Of a DNA stretch of 64,000 bases, positions 7,885 through 17,707 are shown one piece after another. A program made the position numbers and the translations under genes. The notes beneath the pieces are model-generated. The model was given only the letters and a program-made list of their open reading frames with translations. It was not told the origin of the DNA and did no database searches. Positions within the stretch are counted from its first letter, which is position 1. Each line of letters opens with the position of its first letter. This DNA comes from Clostridiales bacterium. Lineage in GTDB: Bacteria; Bacillota; Clostridia; Lachnospirales; CAG-274. The DNA is taken from assembly GCA_018371275.1 (NCBI GenBank), contig JAHALF010000008.1, positions 23,835 through 87,834 of the forward strand, read 5' to 3'.

Positions 7885-9345
7885 ATGATATTAAAAGAGT
7901 TAATAAAAAATTTAAAATACATAAAACTAATTGGCAATAAGAATGTAGAAATATCACATCTTACAATAGATTCTAGAAAAGTTAAAAAAGGGTCTATGTA
8001 TGGTGCTATAAAGGGATTTAATGTAGATGGGCATAAATTTATAAAAAATTGTATAAAAAATGGGGCTTCTTTAATAGTTTGTGAAGATTTAGAAGATTTT
8101 TGTATAGATGATAATGTAGCTATTTTACAAGTAGAAAATACAAGAAAAGCTTTAGCTATAATAGCTAAAAATTTTTATAATAATCCTACTAAAAATATAA
8201 ATCTTATAGGTGTTACAGGTACTAACGGTAAGACTAGTACGACATATTTTTTAGAACAAATTTTATTGGAATATAAAAAAACAGTAGGTATTATAGGTAC
8301 AATAGAAATTAGAGAAAATGGTAAAAAGATGGAATTTGATTTTTCAACAAGTACAACACCAGATACAATAGAGCTTAATGAGCTTTTTAGTACTATGGTT
8401 AGTGATAATATAGACAATATTGTTATGGAAGTATCATCTCATGCATTAGAGTTACACAAAGTAGAAGGATGTAATTTCAATATAGGTATTTTTACAAATC
8501 TTACACAAGACCATTTGGATATGCACAAAAGTATGGAAAATTATCTTAATGCAAAAAGTAAATTATTTGGCATGTGTAAAGTAGGTATAATAAATATAGA
8601 TGATAAATATGCAAAAGATATAATAAAAAATGCTAGTTGTAAAGTTTTTACTTATAGTATAGAAAAAGAAAGTGATTTACAAGCAATTAATATACAATAC
8701 TTTATGGATAGGGTAACATTTGATGTTAAAATCAATGATAAAGTAGAAAGCTTTATTTTAAACATACCAGGTAGATTTAGTGTTTATAATGCACTTAGTG
8801 TTATAGGTGCTTGTTTAATGCAAAATATACCAATAGATATTATAAAAGAAGGTATTAAAAATATAGAGGGTGTTCCTGGTAGAATACAAACTATACCTAA
8901 TAATAAAGGATTTAATGTAATAGTAGATTATGCTCATACACCAGATGGACTTGATAATATAATAAAAGCTGTTAGAGAATTTACAAAAGGTAGAGTTATA
9001 ACAATATTTGGTTGTGGTGGAGATAGGGATAGGAAAAAGCGTCCTATTATGGCGGAAATATCTGCAAATTTATCAGATTATACCATAATTACATCAGATA
9101 ACCCTAGATCTGAAGTACCTGAATCTATAATTGATGAAATAGAAACAGGTATAAAACCTATAACAAACAATTATGAAAAAATAACAGGACGTAGAGAGGC
9201 TATCTATAGAGGTGTTTCTATAGCAAAAGCTAATGACAGTATTATAATAGCTGGTAAAGGACACGAAGATTATGAAATTTTTGCAGATAAAACTATACAT
9301 TTTGATGATACAGAGGTAGCAAAAGAGGCTTTGGAGGACTTATAA
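7885..9345 (+). CDS. murE: UDP-MurNAc-tripeptide synthetase (meso-diaminopimelate-adding)
   Basis: Cytoplasmic ligase adding the third amino acid to UDP-MurNAc-L-Ala-D-Glu. Residues about 112-118 hold the ATP loop GTNGKTS, followed by the carbamylated-lysine and histidine regions (SSHALEL, TNLTQDHLDMH). The DNPR motif at about residues 403-406 is the recognised signature for meso-diaminopimelate rather than lysine, so the wall is predicted to be DAP-type. 486 residues is normal. First gene of the wall block; murF begins 1 base after its stop. Confidence 0.96.
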   Translation: MILKELIKNLKYIKLIGNKNVEISHLTIDSRKVKKGSMYGAIKGFNVDGHKFIKNCIKNGASLIVCEDLEDFCIDDNVAILQVENTRKALAIIAKNFYNNPTKNINLIGVTGTNGKTSTTYFLEQILLEYKKTVGIIGTIEIRENGKKMEFDFSTSTTPDTIELNELFSTMVSDNIDNIVMEVSSHALELHKVEGCNFNIGIFTNLTQDHLDMHKSMENYLNAKSKLFGMCKVGIINIDDKYAKDIIKNASCKVFTYSIEKESDLQAINIQYFMDRVTFDVKINDKVESFILNIPGRFSVYNALSVIGACLMQNIPIDIIKEGIKNIEGVPGRIQTIPNNKGFNVIVDYAHTPDGLDNIIKAVREFTKGRVITIFGCGGDRDRKKRPIMAEISANLSDYTIITSDNPRSEVPESIIDEIETGIKPITNNYEKITGRREAIYRGVSIAKANDSIIIAGKGHEDYEIFADKTIHFDDTEVAKEALEDL

Positions 9346-9346
9346 A

Positions 9347-10729
9347 ATGAAACCTATTTTTATAGAAGATATTATAAAAGCTGTAAATGGTTGTATAAAT
9401 AAAAATATTAATACAGACAATATTTTTATAAAAAATATATCTACAGATACAAGAAATGTTAAAAAGGGAGATTTATTTATACCTATAATAGGAGAAAACT
9501 TTGATGGACATAATTTTATAGACGAAGCATTTGAAAAAGGTGCTGTTGCTTGTTTTAGTCAAAAAGAATTAAAAACAAATAATATAGTAATAAATGTTGA
9601 AGACACTAAAGAGGCTTTAAAAGATTTGGCTATGTATTATAGAAGTTTATTTGATGTACCAGTTGTAGCATTAACTGGAAGTGCTGGAAAGACAACAACT
9701 AAAGATATGATAGCCTCTTGTTTAGCTATAAAGTATAACACAGTAAAAACAGAGGGGAATTTTAATAATGAAATAGGATTGCCTTTAACTATTTTTAACA
9801 TAGAGGAAGATACAGAAGTAGTTGTTTTAGAAATGGGTATGAATCATTTTGGAGAAATATGTGCTCTTAGTAAGATAGCAAAACCAGATATAGCTTTAAT
9901 AACAAATATAGGGGTAGCTCATATAGAAAATTTAGGGAGTAGAGAAGGGATACTTAGAGCTAAATATGAAATATTTGAATATTTAAAGCCAAATGGAATA
10001 AAAATATTAAATGGTGATGATGATATGTTATGTACATTAGAAGAAGACAATGAGAGATGTTATTTTTATAGTGTAAATAATAAAACAGATGCTTATGCTA
10101 CTAATATAAAACAAAAAGGTATAGATGGGATAAGCGCAACCATTAACTATTTTAATAAGAGCTTTGATGTAGATTTAAAAATCCCTGGAAAACATATGAT
10201 ATCAAACTCTTTAGCAGTTGCATTAGTTTGCAACAGTTTAGGGCTTACAGAAAATGAAATAAAAAAAGGGTTAGAAACTTTTAAGTCTAGCAAAATGAGA
10301 ATGGATATTATAAAAACAGATAATTATACAGTAATAAATGATGTATATAATGCAAATCCTAATTCTATGAAAGCAACATTAGATGTTTTAGCTAATGTTT
10401 CAGGCAGAAAAGTTGCAATACTTGGGGATATGTTTGAGCTTGGGTCATATTCTAACAATATGCATTATGATGTAGGAAAATATGCAATAGAAAAAGAAAT
10501 AGATGAACTTATATTTATAGGAGATAACAGTTATTATATGTTAGAAGGAGCAAAAAGTAATAAAAATAGTAAGTCTAATATAAATTATTTTAAAAACCAA
10601 GATGATTTTATTAAAAATATAGATAAAGTATTAAAACAAGGGGATACTATACTTATTAAGGCTTCTAGAGGTATGAAATTAGAAAACACAGTAGATAAAA
10701 TTATAAGGAGAGAAAAAAATGCAGTTTGA
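9347..10729 (+). CDS. murF: UDP-MurNAc-tripeptide--D-Ala-D-Ala ligase
   Basis: Adds D-Ala-D-Ala to the wall precursor. Mur-ligase layout: N-terminal substrate domain (ISTDTRNVKKGDLFIP), ATP loop TGSAGKTTTK at about residues 109-118, central GNFNNEIGLPLT and EMGMNHFGEI, and a C-terminal domain with VINDVYNANPNSM. 460 residues is typical. It overlaps mraY by 11 bases, a sign of tight coupling in the same order as the dcw clusters of Firmicutes. Confidence 0.96.
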   Translation: MKPIFIEDIIKAVNGCINKNINTDNIFIKNISTDTRNVKKGDLFIPIIGENFDGHNFIDEAFEKGAVACFSQKELKTNNIVINVEDTKEALKDLAMYYRSLFDVPVVALTGSAGKTTTKDMIASCLAIKYNTVKTEGNFNNEIGLPLTIFNIEEDTEVVVLEMGMNHFGEICALSKIAKPDIALITNIGVAHIENLGSREGILRAKYEIFEYLKPNGIKILNGDDDMLCTLEEDNERCYFYSVNNKTDAYATNIKQKGIDGISATINYFNKSFDVDLKIPGKHMISNSLAVALVCNSLGLTENEIKKGLETFKSSKMRMDIIKTDNYTVINDVYNANPNSMKATLDVLANVSGRKVAILGDMFELGSYSNNMHYDVGKYAIEKEIDELIFIGDNSYYMLEGAKSNKNSKSNINYFKNQDDFIKNIDKVLKQGDTILIKASRGMKLENTVDKIIRREKNAV

Positions 10730-11696
10730 TTTATACTCGGCTATTTATGCAATATTGATATCTTTTTTTATTAATATACTTTTGTGCCCAATTATTATAC
10801 CATTTTTAACTAGGCTAAAGTTTGGGCAAAATGTTAGAGACGATGGGCCACAGAGTCACCTTGTAAAATCTGGGACACCTACTATGGGTGGTATAATGAT
10901 TTTAATAAGTTTAGTTATATCATCATTATTTTTCTTAAAAGATAATAAAGATGGCATTGCCGTATTATTTGTTACGATAGGATATGGTATTATAGGTTTT
11001 ATAGATGACTATATAAAAGTTGTTAAAAAACGTTCTTTAGGTCTTAGAGCATATCAAAAAATAATAGGGCAACTTATTATTACAGGAGTATTTTTATATT
11101 ATTTATATAACTATTCTAATGTTGGAACAGGTATTTACATACCTTTTACAGATGGTAAAACATTAGAACTTGGAATTTTGTTTATCCCATTTTTCTTTAT
11201 TGTTATGGTTGGGACTGTTAATAGTGTAAATCTAACAGATGGTCTTGATGGTCTTGCATCTGGAGTTACTGTTTTAGTTGTTATATTTTTCTTATTTAAC
11301 GCTTTGGCAATTGATAGGGGGCTTTTGCCTATAACAGGAGCTGCTGTTGGGGCATTGCTTGGCTTTTTACTTTTTAACACGCACCCGGCAAAAGTCTTTA
11401 TGGGAGATACTGGTTCACTTGCTCTTGGGGGACTAGTAGCTAGTATAGCTATAATAATGAAAATGCCTTTATTTATTATTATTGTTGGTATAATATATGT
11501 CTTAGAAGCTATATCTGTTATGTTACAAGTTGGATATTTTAAACTTACAAAAGGAAAAAGACTTTTTAAAATGGCACCAATACATCATCATTTTGAACAG
11601 TGTGGTTGGAAAGAAGTTAAAGTAGTAGCAATATTTTATATAATAACTGCTATGGCTTGTCTTATAGGATTTTTAGCAACAAAAAATTTCTTTTAA
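10719..11696 (+). CDS. mraY: Phospho-MurNAc-pentapeptide transferase
   Basis: Membrane enzyme that moves phospho-MurNAc-pentapeptide onto undecaprenyl phosphate to form lipid I. About ten hydrophobic helices; signature segments are DDGPQSHLVKSGTPTMGG, the catalytic DDYIKV region, NLTDGLDGL and the late APIHHHFE histidines. 325 residues. The AAGGAG ribosome site lies within the end of murF. Confidence 0.97.
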   Translation: MQFDLYSAIYAILISFFINILLCPIIIPFLTRLKFGQNVRDDGPQSHLVKSGTPTMGGIMILISLVISSLFFLKDNKDGIAVLFVTIGYGIIGFIDDYIKVVKKRSLGLRAYQKIIGQLIITGVFLYYLYNYSNVGTGIYIPFTDGKTLELGILFIPFFFIVMVGTVNSVNLTDGLDGLASGVTVLVVIFFLFNALAIDRGLLPITGAAVGALLGFLLFNTHPAKVFMGDTGSLALGGLVASIAIIMKMPLFIIIVGIIYVLEAISVMLQVGYFKLTKGKRLFKMAPIHHHFEQCGWKEVKVVAIFYIITAMACLIGFLATKNFF

Positions 11697-11714
11697 AAGG
11701 GGAGGTTTTTATGT

Positions 11715-13055
11715 ATGAACTTTTATAATAAAAATGTACTTGTTTGTGGTATAGCAAGAAGTGGCATATGTGCTTCTTTAATGTTAAAAAAATTAGGAGC
11801 TAATGTAACTATACAAGACCTAAAAAATGAAGAAGATATAGAACAAATAAACATTTTAAAAGATAATGGAATAAATTTATATTTAGGTAAAAATCCAAGT
11901 AATAGTCTTATAGATAGTATGGACTTAATGGTTATTAGTCCAGGATTACCGACAGATTTAGATTTTATAAAATATGCTAATGAAAAAATCCAAGTAATAA
12001 GTGAAATAGAACTTGCATATTTAGTGTGCAAAGCACCTATTATAGCTATAACTGGAACTAATGGTAAAACAACAACAACAAGTCTTTTAGGTCATATTTT
12101 AAAAAAATATAAAAAAACATATATAGCAGGTAATATAGGAATACCTTTTTCTAATTATGCTTTGGAAGTGGAAGAAGATAGTATAGTTGTATTAGAGCTT
12201 AGTAGTTTTCAGTTAGAGACTATAAAAACATTTAAACCTATAATAGCCTCTGTTTTAAATATAACAGAGGATCATTTAAATAGGCATAAAACAATGTTAA
12301 ATTACATAAAAGCTAAAGAAAATATATTTAAAAATCAAAATGAAAATGATTTTTTAATACTAAATTATGATGATTTAGAATGTAGGAAAATGGGAAAAAA
12401 GGCTAAATCTAATGTATTATATTTTTCTACAAAAGAACAAATAAATAATGGAATATATTTAAAGGATAATTACATTTATATGAATAATTACCCGCTTATA
12501 AATACAGATGACATAAAAATATTAGGTGAACATAATATGGAAAATGTTATGGTAGCTATTTTAATGTGTTTATGTTATCAAATTCCAATAGATGTTATAA
12601 TAGATGGAGTTAAAACTTTTACAGCTGTAGAACATAGGATAGAATATGTCACTACAAAAAAGGGTGTAGATTATTATAATGATTCAAAAGGTACAAATAC
12701 AGATGCAACTATAAAAGCTATAAAAGCTATGAAAAAGCCTATATATCTTATAGTTGGTGGTTATGAAAAAGATGCAGATTTTTTACCTATGATAAAAGAA
12801 TTTAAAGATAAAGTTGTTAAAGCTGTTATTATAGGTCAAGTTAGAGAAAGAATGGCAAAGGACTGTGAAAAACTAAATTTTAATGATTACATAATAAAAG
12901 AAAGCTTTTTTGAAGCTATAAACTATTGTTATGAAAATGCAAAAACTGGAGAATGTATTCTTTTATCACCAGCTTGTGCTAGTTTTGATATGTTTAAAGA
13001 CTATGAAGAAAGAGGAAACATTTTTAAAAACTATGTAAAAGATTTGAAGGAGTGA
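11715..13055 (+). CDS. murD: UDP-MurNAc-L-alanine--D-glutamate ligase
   Basis: Adds D-glutamate to UDP-MurNAc-L-Ala. N-terminal Rossmann-like domain (VLVCGIARSG), ATP loop GTNGKTTT at about residues 114-121, LELSSFQLE, NITEDHLNRH and a C-terminal NDSKGTNTDATIKAI. 446 residues. An ATG four bases upstream (11711) is followed by a quick stop and is not used; the real ATG is at 11715 behind GGAGG 11701-11705. Confidence 0.96.
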   Translation: MNFYNKNVLVCGIARSGICASLMLKKLGANVTIQDLKNEEDIEQINILKDNGINLYLGKNPSNSLIDSMDLMVISPGLPTDLDFIKYANEKIQVISEIELAYLVCKAPIIAITGTNGKTTTTSLLGHILKKYKKTYIAGNIGIPFSNYALEVEEDSIVVLELSSFQLETIKTFKPIIASVLNITEDHLNRHKTMLNYIKAKENIFKNQNENDFLILNYDDLECRKMGKKAKSNVLYFSTKEQINNGIYLKDNYIYMNNYPLINTDDIKILGEHNMENVMVAILMCLCYQIPIDVIIDGVKTFTAVEHRIEYVTTKKGVDYYNDSKGTNTDATIKAIKAMKKPIYLIVGGYEKDADFLPMIKEFKDKVVKAVIIGQVRERMAKDCEKLNFNDYIIKESFFEAINYCYENAKTGECILLSPACASFDMFKDYEERGNIFKNYVKDLKE

Positions 13056-13062
13056 TTTTATA

Positions 13063-14262
13063 TTGGCTACATCTAGGAGAAATTCATATCTTAGGGAAAG
13101 CGAAAGACAACGTATAAATAAACGTAACAATATAAGAAATTTTGAAATAGAGCAAGTAGAAGAAGTAATTATACATAAAGGTAAAATAGACCCTATAATT
13201 TTGTTAAGCCTTATCGTTTTAGTTACATTTGGTGTAATAATGGTTTTTAGTGCTAGTTATTATGTGGGTAAGACAAACTTTAATGATATTTTATATTTTT
13301 TTAAAAGACAGTCGGCTTTTGCTATTATTGGATTTGCACTACTACCTATAATAATATCTTTTGATTGGAGAATATATAGAAATTTTTCAAGGCTAATATT
13401 TATAGTATCTATTATATTTTTAGTTTTAGTTTTATTTATTGGTAAAGACGTAAAGGGTGCTAAAAGATGGATAGAAATAGGACCTATACAGTTTCAACCT
13501 TCAGAGGTTGCAAAAGTTGGACTTATATTATATTTATCTAAATTTGTATCAGATAATAAAAATATATTAGATACTTGGGAAGGGTTTTTTAGGTGTTGTT
13601 TTATAATAGCTATCCCAACAGGACTAGTTTTAATAGAAAATACTAGTACAGCTATAATAATGGGTGTTATAGGTATGTCTATCATATTTGTAGCGTCACC
13701 TACAATAAAATATTTTGTACCTATGGTTTTAGGTGGTGTACTTGGTATTGCTGGTATTATTATATTTGGCGACCCATTTAGAATGGCTAGGGTGCAGGCT
13801 TGGTTAAATCCTTTTGCTGAAGGGGTAAGCAATGATAAAGGTTATCAAACAGTACAATCTTTGTATGCAATAGCGTCTGGTGGATTTTTTGGATTAGGTA
13901 TAGGGCAAAGTAGACAAAAGCTAGGATTTATACCAGAAGCACAAAATGATATTATATTTTCTATTATATGTGAAGAGCTTGGACTTTTTGGTGCTATAAT
14001 ATTTATATTATTATTTTCTATGATAATATGGAGAGGGTATATAACAGCTATACATTCTCCTAAATCATATATGAGTTACGTATGTGTTGGAATAACGACT
14101 ATGATAGCTATTCAAGTTATTATAAATATAGCAGTTGTTACTAATACTATGCCTAATACAGGTATACCTCTTCCTTTTGTAAGTTATGGTGGTACATCTT
14201 TACTTATAATGATGTCTTGTACAGGTCTAATATTAAATTTTTCAAGATACTTTAAAGATTAA
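13063..14262 (+). CDS. FtsW/SpoVE-type lipid II polymerase
   Basis: SEDS-family membrane glycosyltransferase that polymerises lipid II at the division septum or in the spore cortex. It begins with TTG (AAGGAGTG lies upstream) and has a basic cytoplasmic N-terminus of about 40 residues, then about ten transmembrane helices. Family segments include FSASYYVG, GAKRWIEIGPIQFQPSE (about 131-147), ENTSTAI, QSLYAIASGGFFGLG, FIPEAQNDIIF and the C-terminal PFVSYGGTSL. Position after murD fits ftsW or spoVE; the two cannot be separated by sequence here, so no symbol is given. Confidence 0.93.
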   Translation: MATSRRNSYLRESERQRINKRNNIRNFEIEQVEEVIIHKGKIDPIILLSLIVLVTFGVIMVFSASYYVGKTNFNDILYFFKRQSAFAIIGFALLPIIISFDWRIYRNFSRLIFIVSIIFLVLVLFIGKDVKGAKRWIEIGPIQFQPSEVAKVGLILYLSKFVSDNKNILDTWEGFFRCCFIIAIPTGLVLIENTSTAIIMGVIGMSIIFVASPTIKYFVPMVLGGVLGIAGIIIFGDPFRMARVQAWLNPFAEGVSNDKGYQTVQSLYAIASGGFFGLGIGQSRQKLGFIPEAQNDIIFSIICEELGLFGAIIFILLFSMIIWRGYITAIHSPKSYMSYVCVGITTMIAIQVIINIAVVTNTMPNTGIPLPFVSYGGTSLLIMMSCTGLILNFSRYFKD

Positions 14263-14271
14263 GGAGTTATT

Positions 14272-14943
14272 ATGTCTAAAAATATAGTGATAATTGTATG
14301 TTCTGGAATAGGTAAAAGAATGAATAGCAATATACCTAAGCAATTTATAAAAATAAATGATAAGCCTATTGTTTGCTATACAATAGATAAATTTGAAAAT
14401 TGTAGTGAAATAGATGAAATAATAATAGTTACTAATAAAGAATATATAAATTATTTTAAAAACAGTATAATAAATGATTACAATTATAAAAAAATAAGTG
14501 CTGTTATAGAAGGTGGAAAGGAACGATTAAATTCTGTTTATAATGGTATAAATTATATAAAATATAATGAAGATAGTATAGTTCTTATTCACGATGGTGT
14601 AAGACCTTTTATAGATGAAAAGGATATAATAAATATAATTGAAAAAACTAAAATATATAATGCTTGTATTTTAGGAGTTAAGGTCAAAGATACAGTTAAA
14701 ATATGTAAAGATGGATTTATACAAACTACACCTAATAGGGAAAATGTATGGTTAGCTCAAACACCACAGGCTTTTAAATATAATATAATAAAAGAAGCTT
14801 ATGAATATGTTATTAATAATAATTTATTTGCAACAGATGATGCGAGTGTTGTAGAAAATTTTGGATTTAAGGTTAAAATAATAGAGGGAAGTTATAGTAA
14901 TATAAAAATAACAACAAAAGAAGATTTGAAATTTTTTGAATAA
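14272..14943 (+). CDS. ispD: 2-C-methyl-D-erythritol 4-phosphate cytidylyltransferase
   Basis: Third-step enzyme of the non-mevalonate isoprenoid route, giving CDP-methylerythritol, needed for undecaprenyl phosphate. 223 residues. Visible family pieces are GKRMNSNIPKQF, IHDGVRPFI, VKDTVK and TPQAFKYNII, and the ending ITTKEDLKFFE. The glycine-rich loop usually reading AAGxGxRM is VCSGIGKRM here, so the first two alanines are replaced by Cys-Ser. It is the last gene of the wall block. Confidence 0.88.
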   Translation: MSKNIVIIVCSGIGKRMNSNIPKQFIKINDKPIVCYTIDKFENCSEIDEIIIVTNKEYINYFKNSIINDYNYKKISAVIEGGKERLNSVYNGINYIKYNEDSIVLIHDGVRPFIDEKDIINIIEKTKIYNACILGVKVKDTVKICKDGFIQTTPNRENVWLAQTPQAFKYNIIKEAYEYVINNNLFATDDASVVENFGFKVKIIEGSYSNIKITTKEDLKFFE

Positions 14944-14982
14944 ATAAAAAGCTAATTTGTATTTATAAGTTAGTTTTTTATT
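14944..14982 (+). terminator. Terminator after ispD
   Basis: AAAAAGCTAA (about 14946-14955) pairs with TTAGTTTTTT (about 14970-14980) with one G-T pair; T-rich tail. Confidence 0.65.
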
Positions 14983-15006
14983 TATTAACTACTAATAAAA
15001 ATATTC

Positions 15007-15035
15007 TTGTATATTTTTTATATTAGATATATAAT
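15007..15035 (+). promoter_or_regulatory. Probable promoter of the phosphoglucomutase gene
   Basis: TTGTAT (15007-15012), a 17-base spacer and TATAAT (15030-15035), 40 bases upstream of the ATG and directly after the ispD terminator. Confidence 0.6.
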
Positions 15036-15074
15036 AAAAATATACACTTTATAGTAAATTTATGGAGGTAGATT

Positions 15075-16811
15075 ATGAGTTATAAATATTTATATGAAAA
15101 TTGGTTAAGTGATGATTATTTTGATGTAAAAACAAAAGAAGAATTAATAAATATAAAAGATGATGAAAAAGAGATAGAAGATAGATTTTATAAGGATTTA
15201 GAGTTTGGTACAGGTGGGTTAAGAGGTATTATAGGAGCAGGCACAAACCGTGTAAATATTTATACAATTAGTAAAGCTACACAAGGACTTGCAGATTATA
15301 TATTAGACCAAAAAGAATATACTAAAGAAAAGGGAGTAGCCATTGGATATGATTCTAGGTTTATGAGCCAAGAATTTGCAGAAATTACAGCGCTTGTTTT
15401 AAATGGTAATGGTATAAAAACATATTTATTTGATGAATTAAGACCAACTCCTATGGTGTCTTTTGCTATAAGAGAGCTTGGGTGTATAGCGGGTGTTGTT
15501 ATTACAGCTAGTCATAATCCACCAGAATATAATGGTTATAAAATATATGGGGAAGATGGTGGACAAGTACCTTTTCCTAAAGATACAGAAATAATAGCTT
15601 ATGTTAATAATGTAAAAGATTTTAAAACTATAAAAAAATTGGACAAAGATAAAGCTATAAAAGAGGGACTATTTAATATTATAGGCAAGGAAATAGATGA
15701 AAAATACGATGAAAATGTATTAAAACAATTATTAAATAAAGAAGTTATAGAAAAGGCTAGTGATTTAAAAATAGTTTATACACCTATTCACGGTACAGGA
15801 AATAAACCAGTAAGGCGTATATTAGAAAAGGCTGGATTTAAAAATGTAAATATTGTAAAAGAGCAAGAACTTCCAGACTGTAATTTTAGCACAGTATCAT
15901 ATCCAAATCCAGAAGACCCAAATGCTTTTAAGCTAGCTTTAAAGTTAGCAGATGAAATAGATGCAGATATTATAGTAGGTACAGACCCAGATGCAGATAG
16001 AGTTGGTACTGTTGTAAAAAATAATAATGGAGAGTATATTATTTTATCTGGTAATATGATTGGTGTATTATTAACAGAATATATATTAAGCCAAAAACAA
16101 CAAGAAGGAACACTATCTAAAAAAGGCGCTATAATATCTACAGTTGTTTCTTCTAATATGACAGAAAAAATAGCTAAAAATTATAATATAGACTATTTTA
16201 ATGTGTTAACAGGATTTAAGTTTATCGGAGAAAAAATTAAGCAATTTGAGCAAACAAGTTGTAATGAATATATATTTGGTTTTGAAGAAAGTTATGGTTG
16301 TTTAGCAGGTACATATGCTAGGGATAAAGATGCTGTAGTAGCTACTATGCTTATATGTGAACTTGCTGCATTTTACAAAACTAAAGGTATGACTTTATAT
16401 GAAGGTTTACAAGAAGTTTATAAAAAATATGGATACTTTAAAGAAGATATAAAATCTATTACTTTAAAAGGGATAGATGGACTTAAAGATATGGATAAAA
16501 TAATGACATATTTAAGAACATCATCTCCTAGTAATGTAAATGGTGCAGAAGTAATAGAAATTAGAGATTATAAATTAGGGGAAATAAAAAATTTAGTTGA
16601 TAACTCTGTATTAAATACTAATTTACCAAAATCTAATGTTTTATATTTTACATTAAATGATAAATCTTGGTTTTGTGTTAGACCTTCTGGAACAGAACCA
16701 AAAATTAAAATATATTTTGGTGTAGAAGAAGATAGTAATAATGTTGCAGATAATAAATTAAAAAGTTTAATTAATGATGTAATGAATATTATAGATAAAA
16801 TATTAAAATAA
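15075..16811 (+). CDS. Alpha-phosphoglucomutase / phosphomannomutase
   Basis: Interconverts hexose 1- and 6-phosphates, supplying sugar nucleotides for wall and surface polymers. 578 residues, the length of the PgcA-type mutases of Firmicutes. Domains in order: FGTGGLRGIIGAGTNRVN at the N-terminus, the phosphoserine loop TASHNPPEYNGYKIYG (about 145-160), the Mg2+ site GTDPDADRVG (about 298-307), the sugar loop GFEESYG and the phosphate loop RPSGTEPKIK at the C-terminus. Monocistronic: own promoter and 53 bases before the next gene. Confidence 0.94.
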   Translation: MSYKYLYENWLSDDYFDVKTKEELINIKDDEKEIEDRFYKDLEFGTGGLRGIIGAGTNRVNIYTISKATQGLADYILDQKEYTKEKGVAIGYDSRFMSQEFAEITALVLNGNGIKTYLFDELRPTPMVSFAIRELGCIAGVVITASHNPPEYNGYKIYGEDGGQVPFPKDTEIIAYVNNVKDFKTIKKLDKDKAIKEGLFNIIGKEIDEKYDENVLKQLLNKEVIEKASDLKIVYTPIHGTGNKPVRRILEKAGFKNVNIVKEQELPDCNFSTVSYPNPEDPNAFKLALKLADEIDADIIVGTDPDADRVGTVVKNNNGEYIILSGNMIGVLLTEYILSQKQQEGTLSKKGAIISTVVSSNMTEKIAKNYNIDYFNVLTGFKFIGEKIKQFEQTSCNEYIFGFEESYGCLAGTYARDKDAVVATMLICELAAFYKTKGMTLYEGLQEVYKKYGYFKEDIKSITLKGIDGLKDMDKIMTYLRTSSPSNVNGAEVIEIRDYKLGEIKNLVDNSVLNTNLPKSNVLYFTLNDKSWFCVRPSGTEPKIKIYFGVEEDSNNVADNKLKSLINDVMNIIDKILK

Positions 16812-16864
16812 ATATAGTTTTCAAAGTTAATAAATTACATAAATAAAAATATAAGGTATATATA

Positions 16865-17614
16865 ATGAGTGAAATTAATAAAAATTATTATGGAAGTTTG
16901 TGTACAGAAATGTATGAGATTTTACACAAAAAAGCACCCCAAGATGAGTTAAATTTTTATCTTTCTTATGCTGAAATAGGAATGAAAATTTTAGAGCCAT
17001 TGTGTGGTAGTGGACGTTTTCTTGTGTCATTTATGGAACAAGGATTTGATATTACAGGAATAGATTTATCTAAAGAAATGATAATTAAGCTTAAAGAAAA
17101 ATTACCTAATGCTTGTGTTGTTCAGGAAAATATTACAAAATATTGTCCAGATAAAAAATTTGATTATATTTTTATTTCTTCTGGTTCAGTTTCTCTTTTT
17201 ACAGATATATATTTGTGCAAGAAGATTTTGTATAAATTAAAGGGAATGCTAATGCCTAAAGGTAAATTTGTTTTTGCAGTTGATACAATAGCAAATAAAT
17301 GTCCTAATGATAATGATTATAAAAATTCCACTTCTGTAAAGACAAAAGAGGGATTTGAATTAGTTTTGAAAAGTAAAAATTATTATGATGAAAAAAGTCA
17401 AACACAATTTTCACCAGGAATTTATGAATTATATAAAGGAAATACACTATTGAAAAGTGAATATATGGATTTTCAAACACATCTTTATAAATTTGGGGAA
17501 ATGGAGCAATACCTAGAAAAAATGGGTTTTAAAACAATTAAAACTTACTCATCTTTTTCTAAAGATATTGCAGTTGATGATAAATGTGAAATGTTTTTAT
17601 TTGAGTGTAGTTAA
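16865..17614 (+). CDS. Class I SAM-dependent methyltransferase
   Basis: 249 residues. The SAM-binding glycine motif is visible as ILEPLCGSGRFL (about 38-49), followed by the acidic strand end in ITGIDLSKEM, and motif II-like FDYIFISSGSVSLF. The fold is clear but the substrate is not; no neighbouring gene hints at one. Ribosome site AAGG about 10 bases upstream. Confidence 0.82.
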   Translation: MSEINKNYYGSLCTEMYEILHKKAPQDELNFYLSYAEIGMKILEPLCGSGRFLVSFMEQGFDITGIDLSKEMIIKLKEKLPNACVVQENITKYCPDKKFDYIFISSGSVSLFTDIYLCKKILYKLKGMLMPKGKFVFAVDTIANKCPNDNDYKNSTSVKTKEGFELVLKSKNYYDEKSQTQFSPGIYELYKGNTLLKSEYMDFQTHLYKFGEMEQYLEKMGFKTIKTYSSFSKDIAVDDKCEMFLFECS

Positions 17615-17649
17615 TAAACAATTTTATAATTATTATTAATTTATTTTAT

Positions 17650-17684
17650 AATAAAAAGGACGCTATTAAGCGTCCTAATTTTAT
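17650..17684. terminator. Bidirectional terminator between convergent genes
   Basis: AGGACGCT (17657-17664) and AGCGTCCT (17669-17676) form a perfect GC-richer stem with an ATTA loop, flanked by A-rich DNA on the left and T-rich on the right, so it can serve both the methyltransferase and the leftward antiporter gene. Confidence 0.88.
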
Positions 17685-17707
17685 TATATCAATATTTACT
17701 TTAATGA

